Shown one piece after another: positions 8,721 to 17,504 of a DNA stretch of 64,000 bases. A program made the translations under genes and the position numbers. How positions within the stretch are numbered: the stretch's first letter is position 1; each line of letters opens with the position of its first letter. The notes under the pieces are model-generated. The model was not told where the DNA came from and made no database searches. It saw nothing but the letters and a program-made list of their open reading frames with translations. Origin of the DNA: G041228335 sp964580905 (GTDB lineage: Bacteria > Pseudomonadota > Alphaproteobacteria > Puniceispirillales > UBA1172); assembly GCA_964580905.1 (NCBI GenBank), contig CAZOLR010000006.1, forward strand, positions 11,370 to 75,369. The letters are read 5' to 3'.

Positions 8721-8729
8721 CTTCCCGTA

Positions 8730-9893
8730 TCAGACAGCTTTTTTCAGCGCATCCATCAGATCAAGCGCCTCCCATGAGAACGTCCCGGGCCCGGCCTCGC
8801 CCGCGGTCCGGCCAAAATGGCCATAGGCTGCGGATGACTTGTAGATAGGCGCACTCAGCCCGAGCGTCTCGCGGATACCACGCGGGGTGAGATCCATCAC
8901 CTTGGGTATGATTTCCGCAAGCCGGGTGTCTTCAATCTCACCGGTCCCGTCGGTATTGACATAGACCGACAACGGATAGGCAACGCCGATAGCATAGGAA
9001 ACCTGTATCGTGCACCGCGCCGCCAGACCTGCGGCAACGATATTCTTGGCCACGTAACGGGCGGCATAAGCGGCCGAACGGTCTACCTTTGTCGGATCCT
9101 TGCCGCTGAACGCCCCGCCGCCATGGGGCGCCGCGCCGCCATAAGTATCCACGATGATCTTGCGTCCTGTCAGCCCGGCATCGCCATCAGGTCCGCCGAT
9201 GACAAAATTTCCCGTCGGGTTGACATAGAATTTCTCCTCATCACACATCCAGCCATCGGGCAGAATCGCAAGCACGTGCTCACGAACCAGTTCACGCACC
9301 TGATCCTGGCTGGCATCCTTGTGGTGCTGGGTGGAAACAACCACGCTTTCAGCCCGGACCGGCTTACCGTTTTCATAAACACAGGTGATCTGTGATTTGC
9401 TGTCCGGGCCAAGGATATCCGCAGTCCCGGCATGGCGCGCATCAGCCATGGATTTGAGGATCTGGTGCGAGAAATGTATCGGGGCCGGCATCAGAACATC
9501 GGTCTCACGGCAGGCGAACCCGAACATGATCCCCTGGTCTCCTGCCCCTTCATCCTTATTGCCTGAACTGTCAACTCCCTGGGCAATATCGGCGGACTGT
9601 TCGTGCAGATGGCACGCCACATCCATATTCTTCCAGTGAAATCCGTCCTGCTCATATCCGATGGATCTGACTGCCTGGCGTGCAGTTTCAATGATTTCTT
9701 CCGGCGTCACTTCTTCAGGACACCGTATCTCACCTGCCAGAACAGTGCGGTTGGTCGTCGTCAGCGTCTCGCAAGCCACACGACTTTCGTTGAATTTGCC
9801 GAGAAGCAAATCAACCACTTCATCGGATATACGGTCACAGACTTTATCAGGATGGCCTTCGGAAACAGATTCGCTGGTGAAAAGATAACTCAT
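8730..9893 (-). CDS. metK: S-adenosylmethionine synthetase
   Basis: MetK makes S-adenosylmethionine from methionine and ATP. The 387-residue protein has the family length and motifs: GHPDKVCD at 13-20, GAGDQGIMFGFA, and the glycine-rich GGGAFSGKDPTKVDRSA. It lies 31 bases downstream of lnt; that gap is too short for a SAM riboswitch and none is visible. Many Alphaproteobacteria have a helix-turn-helix gene between lnt and metK; it is absent here. Confidence 0.97.
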   Translation of the reverse strand: MSYLFTSESVSEGHPDKVCDRISDEVVDLLLGKFNESRVACETLTTTNRTVLAGEIRCPEEVTPEEIIETARQAVRSIGYEQDGFHWKNMDVACHLHEQSADIAQGVDSSGNKDEGAGDQGIMFGFACRETDVLMPAPIHFSHQILKSMADARHAGTADILGPDSKSQITCVYENGKPVRAESVVVSTQHHKDASQDQVRELVREHVLAILPDGWMCDEEKFYVNPTGNFVIGGPDGDAGLTGRKIIVDTYGGAAPHGGGAFSGKDPTKVDRSAAYAARYVAKNIVAAGLAARCTIQVSYAIGVAYPLSVYVNTDGTGEIEDTRLAEIIPKVMDLTPRGIRETLGLSAPIYKSSAAYGHFGRTAGEAGPGTFSWEALDLMDALKKAV

Positions 9894-9924
9894 GGGGATA
9901 CCTTATTTAGTTGATTGAATGAAA

Positions 9925-11487
9925 CTACATCCTTCGTTCCGAACGCGTCAAGATCGATGATGCCATCGCCCAAAAACCCATGGCCATCAGCATCAGCCAC
10001 CAGATCAGATCACCATGGCGGCGATAGAATGTATCAAGCGCACCCCCTAAAGCCACATCCCTCATCCCGGCCTGACCGAATGCGATCTGATCCGTAATGC
10101 GGCCATGACTGTCGATACCGGCGCTGATACCAGTATTTGCAACCCTCAGGACAGGCAAGCCAAGTTCAGCCGCACGCAGCCTTGCCATGGCCAGATGCTG
10201 ACGTGGCCCGATTGTGTCGCCAAACCAGGCATCGTTGGTGATATTAACCAGCACATCCGCCCCTGTTTTCAACACCGTCTTCCGGACAAGAGCCGGGAAG
10301 ATGATCTCATAACAAATCAGCGGCGCAAGGGTGACCTCAGCCCCGTCTGTCCCGTGGCGGACAGAAAATCCCGCGGGCCCTTCACCTGAAGAAAAATCAA
10401 TCGGCCCGGCAATGGCTTCAACGAACGGCAGCACACCCCGCCCGGGAGCATATTCGCCAAAGGGAACAAGATGGGTTTTACTGTAGCTTGCCGTTACGCG
10501 TCCTTCCGGATCGGCCAGAACAGCCGTGTTGAAAAGACGAAATCCATCCTCTGTCTTCAGGCTCAATACCCCGGTCAGGACAGGCGACACCTGGTCTGAT
10601 GACGCCGCTATTGCCGCGCGGAAGGCATCGCCCTCACGTTCGATCATTCCGGCAAACGCCGATTCCGGCCAGATAATCACGTCAGGTGATGGCGCAGATG
10701 TATCTGCCGACAAAAGGGCAAGGCGCCGGAGATGCCCGGGTCTTTTTTCCTTAATCCATTTATCCCCCTGGGGAATATTTGGCTGAACAAGACGCGCCGT
10801 CATGCCGGTGGCACGGGTTGTGCCGGCAGGGGTGTTGTGGTGAAAAAAGCCAAGGCCGACAAAACCCGTAAGCAGTATCACCGCCAGTCCGGCAGATATG
10901 TGCTGGCGATATCTGATCAGCGCCGGCATCATCGCAAAAAGCACCGCCAGCAACGTCGCGCCCCAGATACCGGTATAGGCTACGATACCCAGAACGCGGT
11001 CATCCGTCAGCACGATCATCCCCGGGGTATTCCAGGGAAACCCGCTCAACACTACCCCTCTTATATATTCCGCCACCGGCAAGAAAACGATGAGCATCAG
11101 GATGCGGGTGGGCGCGTGCCTGGATACGCGCCATGCCAGCATAAAGGCCGCCGCCCAGAACACCCCCAGGAGAAGCGGCAACCCTGCCGCGGCAAAGGGG
11201 ATCAGAAACACATGCCCGCCACCTGATGTGATGAAGGCAACACTGACCCAGGACAGGGAGAGCAGAAACCAGCCAAAACCTGTTGCCCATCCAAGGAAAA
11301 ATGCCTCACGTCCACGCCCGGCCGAAGCCATGCCCAGCGCGGGCAGGGAGAGCGCACATATCAACACCGTATAGTTGAGAGGCGGCAGACTTGCGCTGGC
11401 AAGAATTCCCGAAAAGAGGGCCAGTGCCAGACGCCAGCCCCGGGCGGAGATATACTCAGCCTTCACCGGCAAGGCCACGTCGGTCAT
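9925..11487 (-). CDS. lnt: Apolipoprotein N-acyltransferase
   Basis: Lnt adds the third acyl chain to the N-terminal Cys of lipoproteins in the inner membrane. The 520-residue protein has several N-terminal membrane helices (about residues 15-210) followed by a periplasmic nitrilase-like domain with the catalytic triad segments IIWPESAFAG (Glu), YSKTHLVPFGEY (Lys) and LICYEIIFP (Cys), then a last helix. The ATG at 11487 is chosen over a TTG 27 bases upstream. It overlaps the corC end by 32 bases. Several lipoproteins in this window are likely substrates. Confidence 0.95.
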   Translation of the reverse strand: MTDVALPVKAEYISARGWRLALALFSGILASASLPPLNYTVLICALSLPALGMASAGRGREAFFLGWATGFGWFLLSLSWVSVAFITSGGGHVFLIPFAAAGLPLLLGVFWAAAFMLAWRVSRHAPTRILMLIVFLPVAEYIRGVVLSGFPWNTPGMIVLTDDRVLGIVAYTGIWGATLLAVLFAMMPALIRYRQHISAGLAVILLTGFVGLGFFHHNTPAGTTRATGMTARLVQPNIPQGDKWIKEKRPGHLRRLALLSADTSAPSPDVIIWPESAFAGMIEREGDAFRAAIAASSDQVSPVLTGVLSLKTEDGFRLFNTAVLADPEGRVTASYSKTHLVPFGEYAPGRGVLPFVEAIAGPIDFSSGEGPAGFSVRHGTDGAEVTLAPLICYEIIFPALVRKTVLKTGADVLVNITNDAWFGDTIGPRQHLAMARLRAAELGLPVLRVANTGISAGIDSHGRITDQIAFGQAGMRDVALGGALDTFYRRHGDLIWWLMLMAMGFWAMASSILTRSERRM

Positions 11488-12340
11488 CCGATTGAGAAGA
11501 GCTGAACCTTTCAAGCCCGCAGATCCGCAACAGGCTTACGTGACGCGGGTTACTCTCAAGGATTTCAAATTCAAGCCCGGCCGGATGACGAATGATTTCC
11601 CCCCGCCCGGGGACTCTTCCGGCAAGAGAAATGACCAGCCCGCCGATAGTGTCAATCTCATCCCTGTCCTCGTCATCAAGAAGGGGGCAGGTCATCTCTT
11701 CCAGCGTGCCGATTTCAACCCTCGCCTCTGCTGTCGCCGACCCATCGCCGTTGATATCAAAAAGCGGCGTGGTGTCTTCGTCATGTTCATCGTTGATTTC
11801 ACCGACAATCTCTTCCACCAGATCCTCAATCGTGATCAGCCCGTCCGTGCCCCCATATTCATCAACCACCAGGGCCAGATGAAGTCGTTTAAGTCGCATT
11901 TCCTGCAACAGATCAAGTGTGCGTATCGTCGGCGAGATGAAGATTGGCTGGCGCAACATGGACGGAATATCCGGCACTTTGTCTTCGTGCATGCATCTGG
12001 CGACATCCTTGATATGCAGAATGCCGAGAACGTTATCAAGACTGCCCCTTGTTACCGGCACACGGGAATGATTGGCTTCGACAATCGTCCTGAAGATATT
12101 TTCAATGCCATCGTCGATATCGACAAAGACGATATCGGCCCGCGGCACCATGACGTCGGTTGCCGTAATATCACGCAGACCAAGAATGTTTTTCAGCAAC
12201 ATGCTTTCATGGCTGTCGAAAGACACGGTCTCACGGATGGATTCTTCCAGCAATTCGGCAAGCTGATCTCGTGCCAGTGCAGGCGGGTTTCCGGGAAGAG
12301 ACCCCAGCACAACGGATTTGAGCTTCTGGAACGTATTCAT
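11456..12340 (-). CDS. corC: CorC/HlyC-type CBS domain protein, soluble form
   Basis: CorC-family proteins are linked to magnesium/cobalt efflux, though the biochemical role is not settled. The 294-residue protein has a CBS pair (about residues 65-190, with VMVPRADIVFVD at the start and VVDEYGGTDGLITIEDLVEEIVG at the end) and a C-terminal CorC_HlyC domain. It lacks the membrane DUF21 region found in longer relatives. It overlaps ybeY by 4 bases and lnt by about 32 bases, as in the usual ybeY-corC-lnt order. Confidence 0.92.
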   Translation of the reverse strand: MNTFQKLKSVVLGSLPGNPPALARDQLAELLEESIRETVSFDSHESMLLKNILGLRDITATDVMVPRADIVFVDIDDGIENIFRTIVEANHSRVPVTRGSLDNVLGILHIKDVARCMHEDKVPDIPSMLRQPIFISPTIRTLDLLQEMRLKRLHLALVVDEYGGTDGLITIEDLVEEIVGEINDEHDEDTTPLFDINGDGSATAEARVEIGTLEEMTCPLLDDEDRDEIDTIGGLVISLAGRVPGRGEIIRHPAGLEFEILESNPRHVSLLRICGLERFSSSQSDDRRGLAGEG

Positions 12341-12885
12341 GCTTCAGCTTTCTCAAGTAACGTGTAGGGGTTTGCCACACCCTGCCGGGCGAGTATGGCC
12401 ACTTCATGGCCTTCCATGAGGTTTGCGTCCTCGTCGTTCTCATGGTCATGGCCGATGAGGTGAAGGACCCCGTGGACAATAAGATGAAGACCGTGATGTT
12501 CCATGGAAATGCCCGTATCTGAAGCTTCCCGGACCATCACGCCAAAGGCCATGGCGATATCACCCAGATAGGTGTCGTCATGATCAGGAAAAGACAGCAC
12601 ATTTGTGGGCCTGTCCTTGCCGCGATGTTCCGCGTTAAGCGAAGCCAGGGTGTCATCATCCGTCAGCAGTATCGTCATTTCCGCCCGGGTGATCCCGGCT
12701 GTTGCCAGCGCATCACGCAGGGCTGATCCGACCATGTTCCTGAAAGACGGGGTGAAGAGATCGCCCCACCGGGGGTCATCGCAAATGAATTCAGCCGCAA
12801 GGCCCAATTCATCCTCAATCAGATAGACCGGACTCTCGGGTTCTTCCGGGGGGATATCAAGATCTGGCGGATGGGTAGATGTCAT
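12337..12885 (-). CDS. ybeY: Endoribonuclease / rRNA maturation factor YbeY
   Basis: YbeY is a metal-dependent endoribonuclease acting in 16S rRNA 3'-end maturation and ribosome quality control. The 182-residue protein carries the zinc motif HGVLHLIGHDH, with His138, His142 and His148, and NVLSFP upstream. The N-terminal 20 residues are Pro/Glu-rich and not conserved. It overlaps phoH and corC by 4 bases each (ATGA), indicating coupled translation. Confidence 0.95.
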   Translation of the reverse strand: MTSTHPPDLDIPPEEPESPVYLIEDELGLAAEFICDDPRWGDLFTPSFRNMVGSALRDALATAGITRAEMTILLTDDDTLASLNAEHRGKDRPTNVLSFPDHDDTYLGDIAMAFGVMVREASDTGISMEHHGLHLIVHGVLHLIGHDHENDEDANLMEGHEVAILARQGVANPYTLLEKAEA

Positions 12886-13865
12886 GCCTTGGTGTCACGT
12901 GTTTCATAAGCGTTCAGTATACGGGCCACCACCGGGTGACGCACCACATCAGTGCCCTTCAGTCGAATGATCCCGATCCCTTCCACATTGTCAAGGATCG
13001 AGACGGCATCTTCAAGTCCGGATTTCTGTCCGGATGGCAGGTCCACCTGGCTGAGATCACCGGTGATGACCATGCGCGAATCATCGCCGAGCCGCGTCAG
13101 CACCATTTTCATCTGCACCGGCGTCGTGTTCTGGGCTTCATCGATAATGACGTAGGACTGGGCCAGCGTCCGCCCCCGCATAAACGCAAGAGGGGCAATT
13201 TCGATCTGCCCTGACGCCAGCATCCGGTCAACTTTCTCCGCCGGCATCATATCGTAGAGCGCATCATACAAGGGCCGCAGATACGGATCGACCTTGTCTT
13301 TCATATCACCGGGCAGGAAGCCGAGCCTTTCCCCCGCCTCAACCGCGGGGCGGGATAAAACGATCCGCTCCACCTGCCTTGACTTCAGCGCGGCCACAGC
13401 CTTTGCCACGGCCAGATAAGTCTTGCCTGTACCGGCAGGGCCGATACCAAAAACCACATCATGGCGGGTCAGGGCATCGATATAGGTCTTCTGTCCGGCG
13501 GATTTGGCGGTGACGGATTTACGCCATGTCTCAATCGCGCCGTCACCTTTGGCAAAAGCGGAAATATCCGGCTTGCCGTCGCCCTTGGCCCAGCGCAGGG
13601 CATCTTTTACCATGGCAGAAGAAAGATCACCCTGGGGGTCCCGGTCATTGGCTATGCGCTGATACAAGGCCTCAATCGTGTCCCTTGCGGTAACCGCGTT
13701 ATCCTGACTGCCCGTGATCTGGATGATATTGCCGAAACTGTCGAGGCTGACGTCAAGCGCCTGTTCAATCTGCGCCAGATTGCTGTTGTGATGCCCATAG
13801 AGGAGAGGAAGGAATTCATTATTGTCGAATTCGATTTTGATGCTGTGGCTTTTTTTCTGCCTCAC
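12882..13865 (-). CDS. phoH: PhoH family ATPase
   Basis: PhoH proteins are cytoplasmic ATPases, probably with an RNA-helicase-related role; the exact function is unsettled. The 327-residue protein has Walker A GPAGTGKT at 142-149 and a Walker B segment VIIDEAQNTTPVQMK, the typical PhoH signature, after an N-terminal KH-like region. It overlaps miaB and ybeY by 4 bases. The miaB-phoH-ybeY order suggests work in RNA metabolism. Confidence 0.93.
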   Translation of the reverse strand: MRQKKSHSIKIEFDNNEFLPLLYGHHNSNLAQIEQALDVSLDSFGNIIQITGSQDNAVTARDTIEALYQRIANDRDPQGDLSSAMVKDALRWAKGDGKPDISAFAKGDGAIETWRKSVTAKSAGQKTYIDALTRHDVVFGIGPAGTGKTYLAVAKAVAALKSRQVERIVLSRPAVEAGERLGFLPGDMKDKVDPYLRPLYDALYDMMPAEKVDRMLASGQIEIAPLAFMRGRTLAQSYVIIDEAQNTTPVQMKMVLTRLGDDSRMVITGDLSQVDLPSGQKSGLEDAVSILDNVEGIGIIRLKGTDVVRHPVVARILNAYETRDTKA

Positions 13866-15226
13866 GCTGTTTTCATCTCCACACTGTTGCTGTCCACCGG
13901 CTCTCCGGCAAGGCTGTTCTGGTGTGCGCCGACAATCCGTAGAGGTATTATAGCACCAATTTCACCGGATGTGGCAGGGAAATGCACAGCCTGCATCCAT
14001 GGGCTGCGTCCGGCTTTCTGTCCGTCACGGCTGGCCGGACGTTCGATCAGCACATCCATCACCGTGCCCAGTTTTTCCATATTGAACGCCAGTTGCTGGG
14101 CAGAGACAAGCTGTTGCAAACTTGCCAGACGTTCGGCTTTGACCGTTTCATCGATCTGGTTTTCATCGGTGGACGCAGGTGTTCCGGGGCGCGGCGAATA
14201 TTTGAAGGAATACGCCGAAGCATAGCCGATTTCAGCGATAAGGTTGATGGTATCGGCAAAATCCCGGTCCGTCTCCCCGGGAAAACCGACAATGAAATCA
14301 CCGCTGAGGGCCATATCCGGCCGCACCTCACGCAGACGGTCGATGATCCGCCGATAGTCGTCGCGGGTATGGTGACGGTTCATCGCCGCCAGAATACGAT
14401 CCGATCCGGACTGAACAGGAAGATGCAGATACGGCATCAGCTGGGGAATATCCGCATGGGCTGAGATCAGCTCATCATCCATGTCACGGGGATGCGAAGT
14501 GGTGTAGCGCAACCTTTTCAGCCCGTCGATTTCCGCTAATGCACGGAGGAGACGGGCGAAATTCCACTCTCCCCCATCCGGGGACTGCCCGCGCCAGGCA
14601 TTCACGTTCTGGCCGAGAAGGGTAAGCTCAACACTGCCGGCCCCGACCAGACGGCGGGCCTCTTCAAGAATGCTGGCAGCAGGCCGGGAGTATTCCGCAC
14701 CACGGGTATAGGGAACAACGCAGAATGTGCAGAATTTATCGCAACCTTCCTGTATGGACAGAAACGCTGCCGGTCCGCGTGGTGTGTGTTCTTCGGGCAG
14801 AAAATCAAATTTGTCCTCAACCGGGAAATCGGTGTCAATGCGGGCGTTGCGTGCCGCCGGATCAATCTCTGTTACCAGTGCCGGCAGACGGTGATAGGCT
14901 TGCGGGCCGACCACCACATCAACCCAGGGCGCCCGACGGCTGATTTCCTGACCTTCGGCCTGGGCAACACATCCCGCGACCGCTATCGTGGCATTGTGGC
15001 CATCACGGCGACGCGCCTCTTTCCATTTCCGCAGACGGCCGAGTTCGGAGAAAACCTTCTCTGATGCTTTTTCACGAATATGGCAGGTATTGATAATGAC
15101 CATATCCGCATCATCCGCGTCCGGTGAAGGGCTGTAGCCAAGCGGTGCCAGAACATCTGCCATACGATCCGAGTCGTAGACATTCATCTGGCAGCCATAG
15201 GTTTTAATGAACAGTTTCTTGGTCAT
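13862..15226 (-). CDS. miaB: tRNA-2-methylthio-N6-dimethylallyladenosine synthase MiaB
   Basis: MiaB adds the 2-methylthio group to i6A37 of tRNAs reading UNN codons, using radical SAM chemistry. The 454-residue protein has three N-terminal cluster cysteines (Cys12, Cys48, Cys86), the radical-SAM CxxxCxxC (Cys162, Cys166, Cys169 in CDKFCTFC), and a C-terminal TRAM domain. Full family length. It follows rimI by 9 bases and overlaps phoH by 4. The fur gene often found between rimI and miaB in Alphaproteobacteria is absent. Confidence 0.96.
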   Translation of the reverse strand: MTKKLFIKTYGCQMNVYDSDRMADVLAPLGYSPSPDADDADMVIINTCHIREKASEKVFSELGRLRKWKEARRRDGHNATIAVAGCVAQAEGQEISRRAPWVDVVVGPQAYHRLPALVTEIDPAARNARIDTDFPVEDKFDFLPEEHTPRGPAAFLSIQEGCDKFCTFCVVPYTRGAEYSRPAASILEEARRLVGAGSVELTLLGQNVNAWRGQSPDGGEWNFARLLRALAEIDGLKRLRYTTSHPRDMDDELISAHADIPQLMPYLHLPVQSGSDRILAAMNRHHTRDDYRRIIDRLREVRPDMALSGDFIVGFPGETDRDFADTINLIAEIGYASAYSFKYSPRPGTPASTDENQIDETVKAERLASLQQLVSAQQLAFNMEKLGTVMDVLIERPASRDGQKAGRSPWMQAVHFPATSGEIGAIIPLRIVGAHQNSLAGEPVDSNSVEMKTA

Positions 15227-15235
15227 GCCTATCCC

Positions 15236-15670
15236 TTAATCATCACCCCCGGGGGTGTCAAGCCGCATCAGGATCGCATCCACCCTTCCGCCCTGCCTTT
15301 TATAATAGCCGCGACGTCTGCCCGCCCCGGCAAATCCGGCCCGTTCATAAAGCCTGATCGCGGTGATATTGTCCTCTGCCACATCAAGCCTGCATCCCGA
15401 AGGACAGTGAAGATGGAGAAACTTTTCAAGAAGGGCCATGCCGATGCCCTGCCGACGATAGGCCGTATCAACGGTTATCTGAATAATTTCGCCCTCTCCG
15501 TCAACAACCCAGCCAAGGATAAAGCCAGCAGCTCTGTCTTCAGCACGGGCCATCACCCCTTTGAGATGAGGTTTTTCAAGCAAGGCCTGCGCCTGGGAAA
15601 TCGTCATGTCATCATCAAGGTCCGCCAGGACGGGCGCATCTTTGCGAACGAGTGGCCGCAGGGTTATCAT
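15236..15670 (-). CDS. rimI: RimI-like GNAT N-acetyltransferase
   Basis: A GNAT acetyltransferase of 144 residues, by context the ribosomal protein S18 (or Gcp-complex-linked) alanine acetyltransferase. The acetyl-CoA-binding motif appears as VDTAYRRQGIGMALL (RxxGxG/A type), followed by LDVAEDNITAIRLYERAGF. It overlaps tsaB by 4 bases; the tsaB-rimI pair is widely conserved. The fold is clear, the substrate is inferred from context. Confidence 0.88.
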   Translation of the reverse strand: MITLRPLVRKDAPVLADLDDDMTISQAQALLEKPHLKGVMARAEDRAAGFILGWVVDGEGEIIQITVDTAYRRQGIGMALLEKFLHLHCPSGCRLDVAEDNITAIRLYERAGFAGAGRRRGYYKRQGGRVDAILMRLDTPGGDD

Positions 15671-16413
15671 TCGGCCTTTTCTTTCCCTGCTGATCCCGCT
15701 GTCGCCCCGCCTTTAGGGCCGAGAATAGGCGGCGCGAGATAGAGTGGTTCAAGCCGCAAATCCGATAAAGTGAGATCTGTCATACCGGTAAAAAACCGGA
15801 GCAGATGGCTGGCATTAGCCTCGGCCTGAAGGAAGGCAGATGCCGCCAGCCCGTTTTTTTCAAGCATCAGCGCGGTCGCCTCCGCTTCATGCCCGATAAT
15901 GATCCAGTCCTCAGCGAAACGGGCGAGATGGTCAGCAATATCTTCGCCCGAAAGATCAGCTATCGGGCCCAGAGATGACCCGTCCGGCCGAAAGCCTGCA
16001 ACAAAACATGAGCGGCGGCGGGTATCTCCCAGCGCTGCTATGTGTTTTCTCCCGTCAGCCGCATGTGCCGCCAGCGCATCGAGCGAGCCAAGCCCGTATC
16101 CCGGAACATCAAGGGCAAGAGCCAGGCCTTTCGCCGCTGACAGCGCAACACGAATGCCGGTAAAGGAGCCGGGGCCACGCCCCGCAAGCACGGCATCAAG
16201 ATCACGCCGGTCTATGTCTGCTGAAGCAAGCGCTTTTTTTGCCAGAGGCAGGAGCCAGGCCGCATGTCCGTGATCAGCGGCATGTTCCGTCATGGCCAGG
16301 ATTTCACCTTTATGCATCACCGCAGCCGAGGCCAGCCCCGCACTGCATTCAAGAGCCAACAGCGTGGCTGCCGCAGGTGCTTTTTTCAACATATACGAAG
16401 TGATATCTGCCAT
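15667..16413 (-). CDS. tsaB: tRNA threonylcarbamoyladenosine biosynthesis protein TsaB
   Basis: TsaB is the scaffold partner of TsaD in making t6A37 on ANN-decoding tRNAs. The 248-residue protein shows the ASKHA-type N-terminus LLALECSAG and the conserved GRGPGSFTGIRVALSAAKGLALAL. An ATG at 16392 is a possible alternative start; the ATG at 16413 has AAGGGC just upstream. It is the first gene of the long leftward operon that runs to trmB. Confidence 0.93.
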   Translation of the reverse strand: MADITSYMLKKAPAAATLLALECSAGLASAAVMHKGEILAMTEHAADHGHAAWLLPLAKKALASADIDRRDLDAVLAGRGPGSFTGIRVALSAAKGLALALDVPGYGLGSLDALAAHAADGRKHIAALGDTRRRSCFVAGFRPDGSSLGPIADLSGEDIADHLARFAEDWIIIGHEAEATALMLEKNGLAASAFLQAEANASHLLRFFTGMTDLTLSDLRLEPLYLAPPILGPKGGATAGSAGKEKAE

Positions 16414-16430
16414 CTGCCCTTAATGCTCAA

Positions 16431-16460
16431 TTGCCTTCATCCCATGGGTACTGGTATAAC
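16431..16460 (+). promoter_or_regulatory. Possible promoter of the polysaccharide deacetylase gene
   Basis: TTGCCT (16431-16436) and TATAAC (16455-16460) are spaced by 18 bases on the plus strand in the short divergent gap between tsaB and the deacetylase gene, with the start codon 28 bases downstream. Confidence 0.45.
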
Positions 16461-16487
16461 GGACATTGTCGAAAAGGGGAATGAGCG

Positions 16488-17501
16488 ATGAAGTTTTGCC
16501 GGCAAATTCTGTTGTGCTTCATATTTCTGACCGCTGGACTGGCGCATGCCGCCGACCATGCTTCGGTCATCATGTATCACCGGTTTGGTGAAACAGGTTT
16601 GCCTTCAACCAACACCACGCTGGAACAGTTTGATGCGCATCTTGAAGAGTTGGCAACAGGCGGCTACACGGTGATGCCGCTGATTGAAATTACCCGGCAT
16701 ATCCTCGACGGCACCCCGCTTCCGGACCGTGCCGTCGCCATTACCGTCGATGATGCTTTCCTGTCCTTTTATGAGAACGCCTTCCCCCGTCTTCAGCGTT
16801 ACGGATTTCCTGTCACGGTCTTTGTTGCAACCAGTGCGATTGACCGGGGCCTTAAAGGTTATGCCAGCTGGGATCAGCTCCGGGAGATGCAGGCCGCTGG
16901 TGTGTATTTCGGCAGCCAGACGCATACCCATCCGCATATGCATATGATCGAGCTTGACGCCGCCCGTCAGGAGATTGAGACATCCAACGCAAGGTTTATC
17001 GAAGAGCTGGGGCTTCGGCCCCAGCTTTTGGCCTATCCTTACGGGGAATACACGCCGGAAGTTCGAGACCTGATCAAATCTATGGGATTTATGGCTGCCT
17101 TCGGCCAGCATTCGGGCATCATGCACAAGTCCGTCCATCCTTATGAATTTCCCCGTTTTGCCTTCAACGAGGATTACGGTGATTTAAACCGGCTGAAACT
17201 GGCGATCAACGCCCTGCCTATCCCGGCATCTGATGTAACACCTGAAAGCATGGTGCTGGAGGAAAACCCGCCTCTTGGCGGATTTACCGTGGCAGAGGGG
17301 GTGGAACCGCTCAGTCGTCTTTCCTGTTTTGCAAGCCAGATGGGAAAAGTAGAGACCATCATCCTTGGCCGCCGGGTGGAAATACGTCTTCCTCAGCCGA
17401 TCACCGGAAATCGCGGGCGGATCAACTGCACCATGCCGTATATCGATAACGGGCAGGATACCGGCCGCTGGCGCTGGCTCGGGCGTCAGTTTCTTCCCTG
17501 A
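16488..17501 (+). CDS. Secreted polysaccharide deacetylase (NodB/CE4 family)
   Basis: A probable periplasmic deacetylase of N-acetylated glycans. Of 337 residues, 1-21 form a signal peptide ending AHA. The NodB domain (about 22-210) keeps the metal and catalytic signatures: AITVDDAFLSFY with the Asp pair, SQTHTHPHM with the metal His residues, and LLAYPYGEY. The last ~120 residues form an extra C-terminal region of unknown role. AAGGGGA precedes the ATG. It converges on a Bax-like glucosaminidase gene with only 3 bases between them; both products are predicted at the envelope. The actual substrate is unknown. Confidence 0.88.
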   Translation: MKFCRQILLCFIFLTAGLAHAADHASVIMYHRFGETGLPSTNTTLEQFDAHLEELATGGYTVMPLIEITRHILDGTPLPDRAVAITVDDAFLSFYENAFPRLQRYGFPVTVFVATSAIDRGLKGYASWDQLREMQAAGVYFGSQTHTHPHMHMIELDAARQEIETSNARFIEELGLRPQLLAYPYGEYTPEVRDLIKSMGFMAAFGQHSGIMHKSVHPYEFPRFAFNEDYGDLNRLKLAINALPIPASDVTPESMVLEENPPLGGFTVAEGVEPLSRLSCFASQMGKVETIILGRRVEIRLPQPITGNRGRINCTMPYIDNGQDTGRWRWLGRQFLP

Positions 17502-17504
17502 TGA

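Noticed and set aside
9894..9924. SAM riboswitch upstream of metK
   Set aside because: The lnt-metK gap is only 31 bases and shows no structured leader.
11375..12367. 330-codon plus-strand open frame opposite corC and the start of lnt
   Set aside because: CorC and Lnt are clear on the other strand; the product has no recognisable motif.
12885..12910. parS-like TCACGTG near the phoH-ybeY junction
   Set aside because: Only the central TCACGTG is shared; the flanking arms do not form the palindrome.
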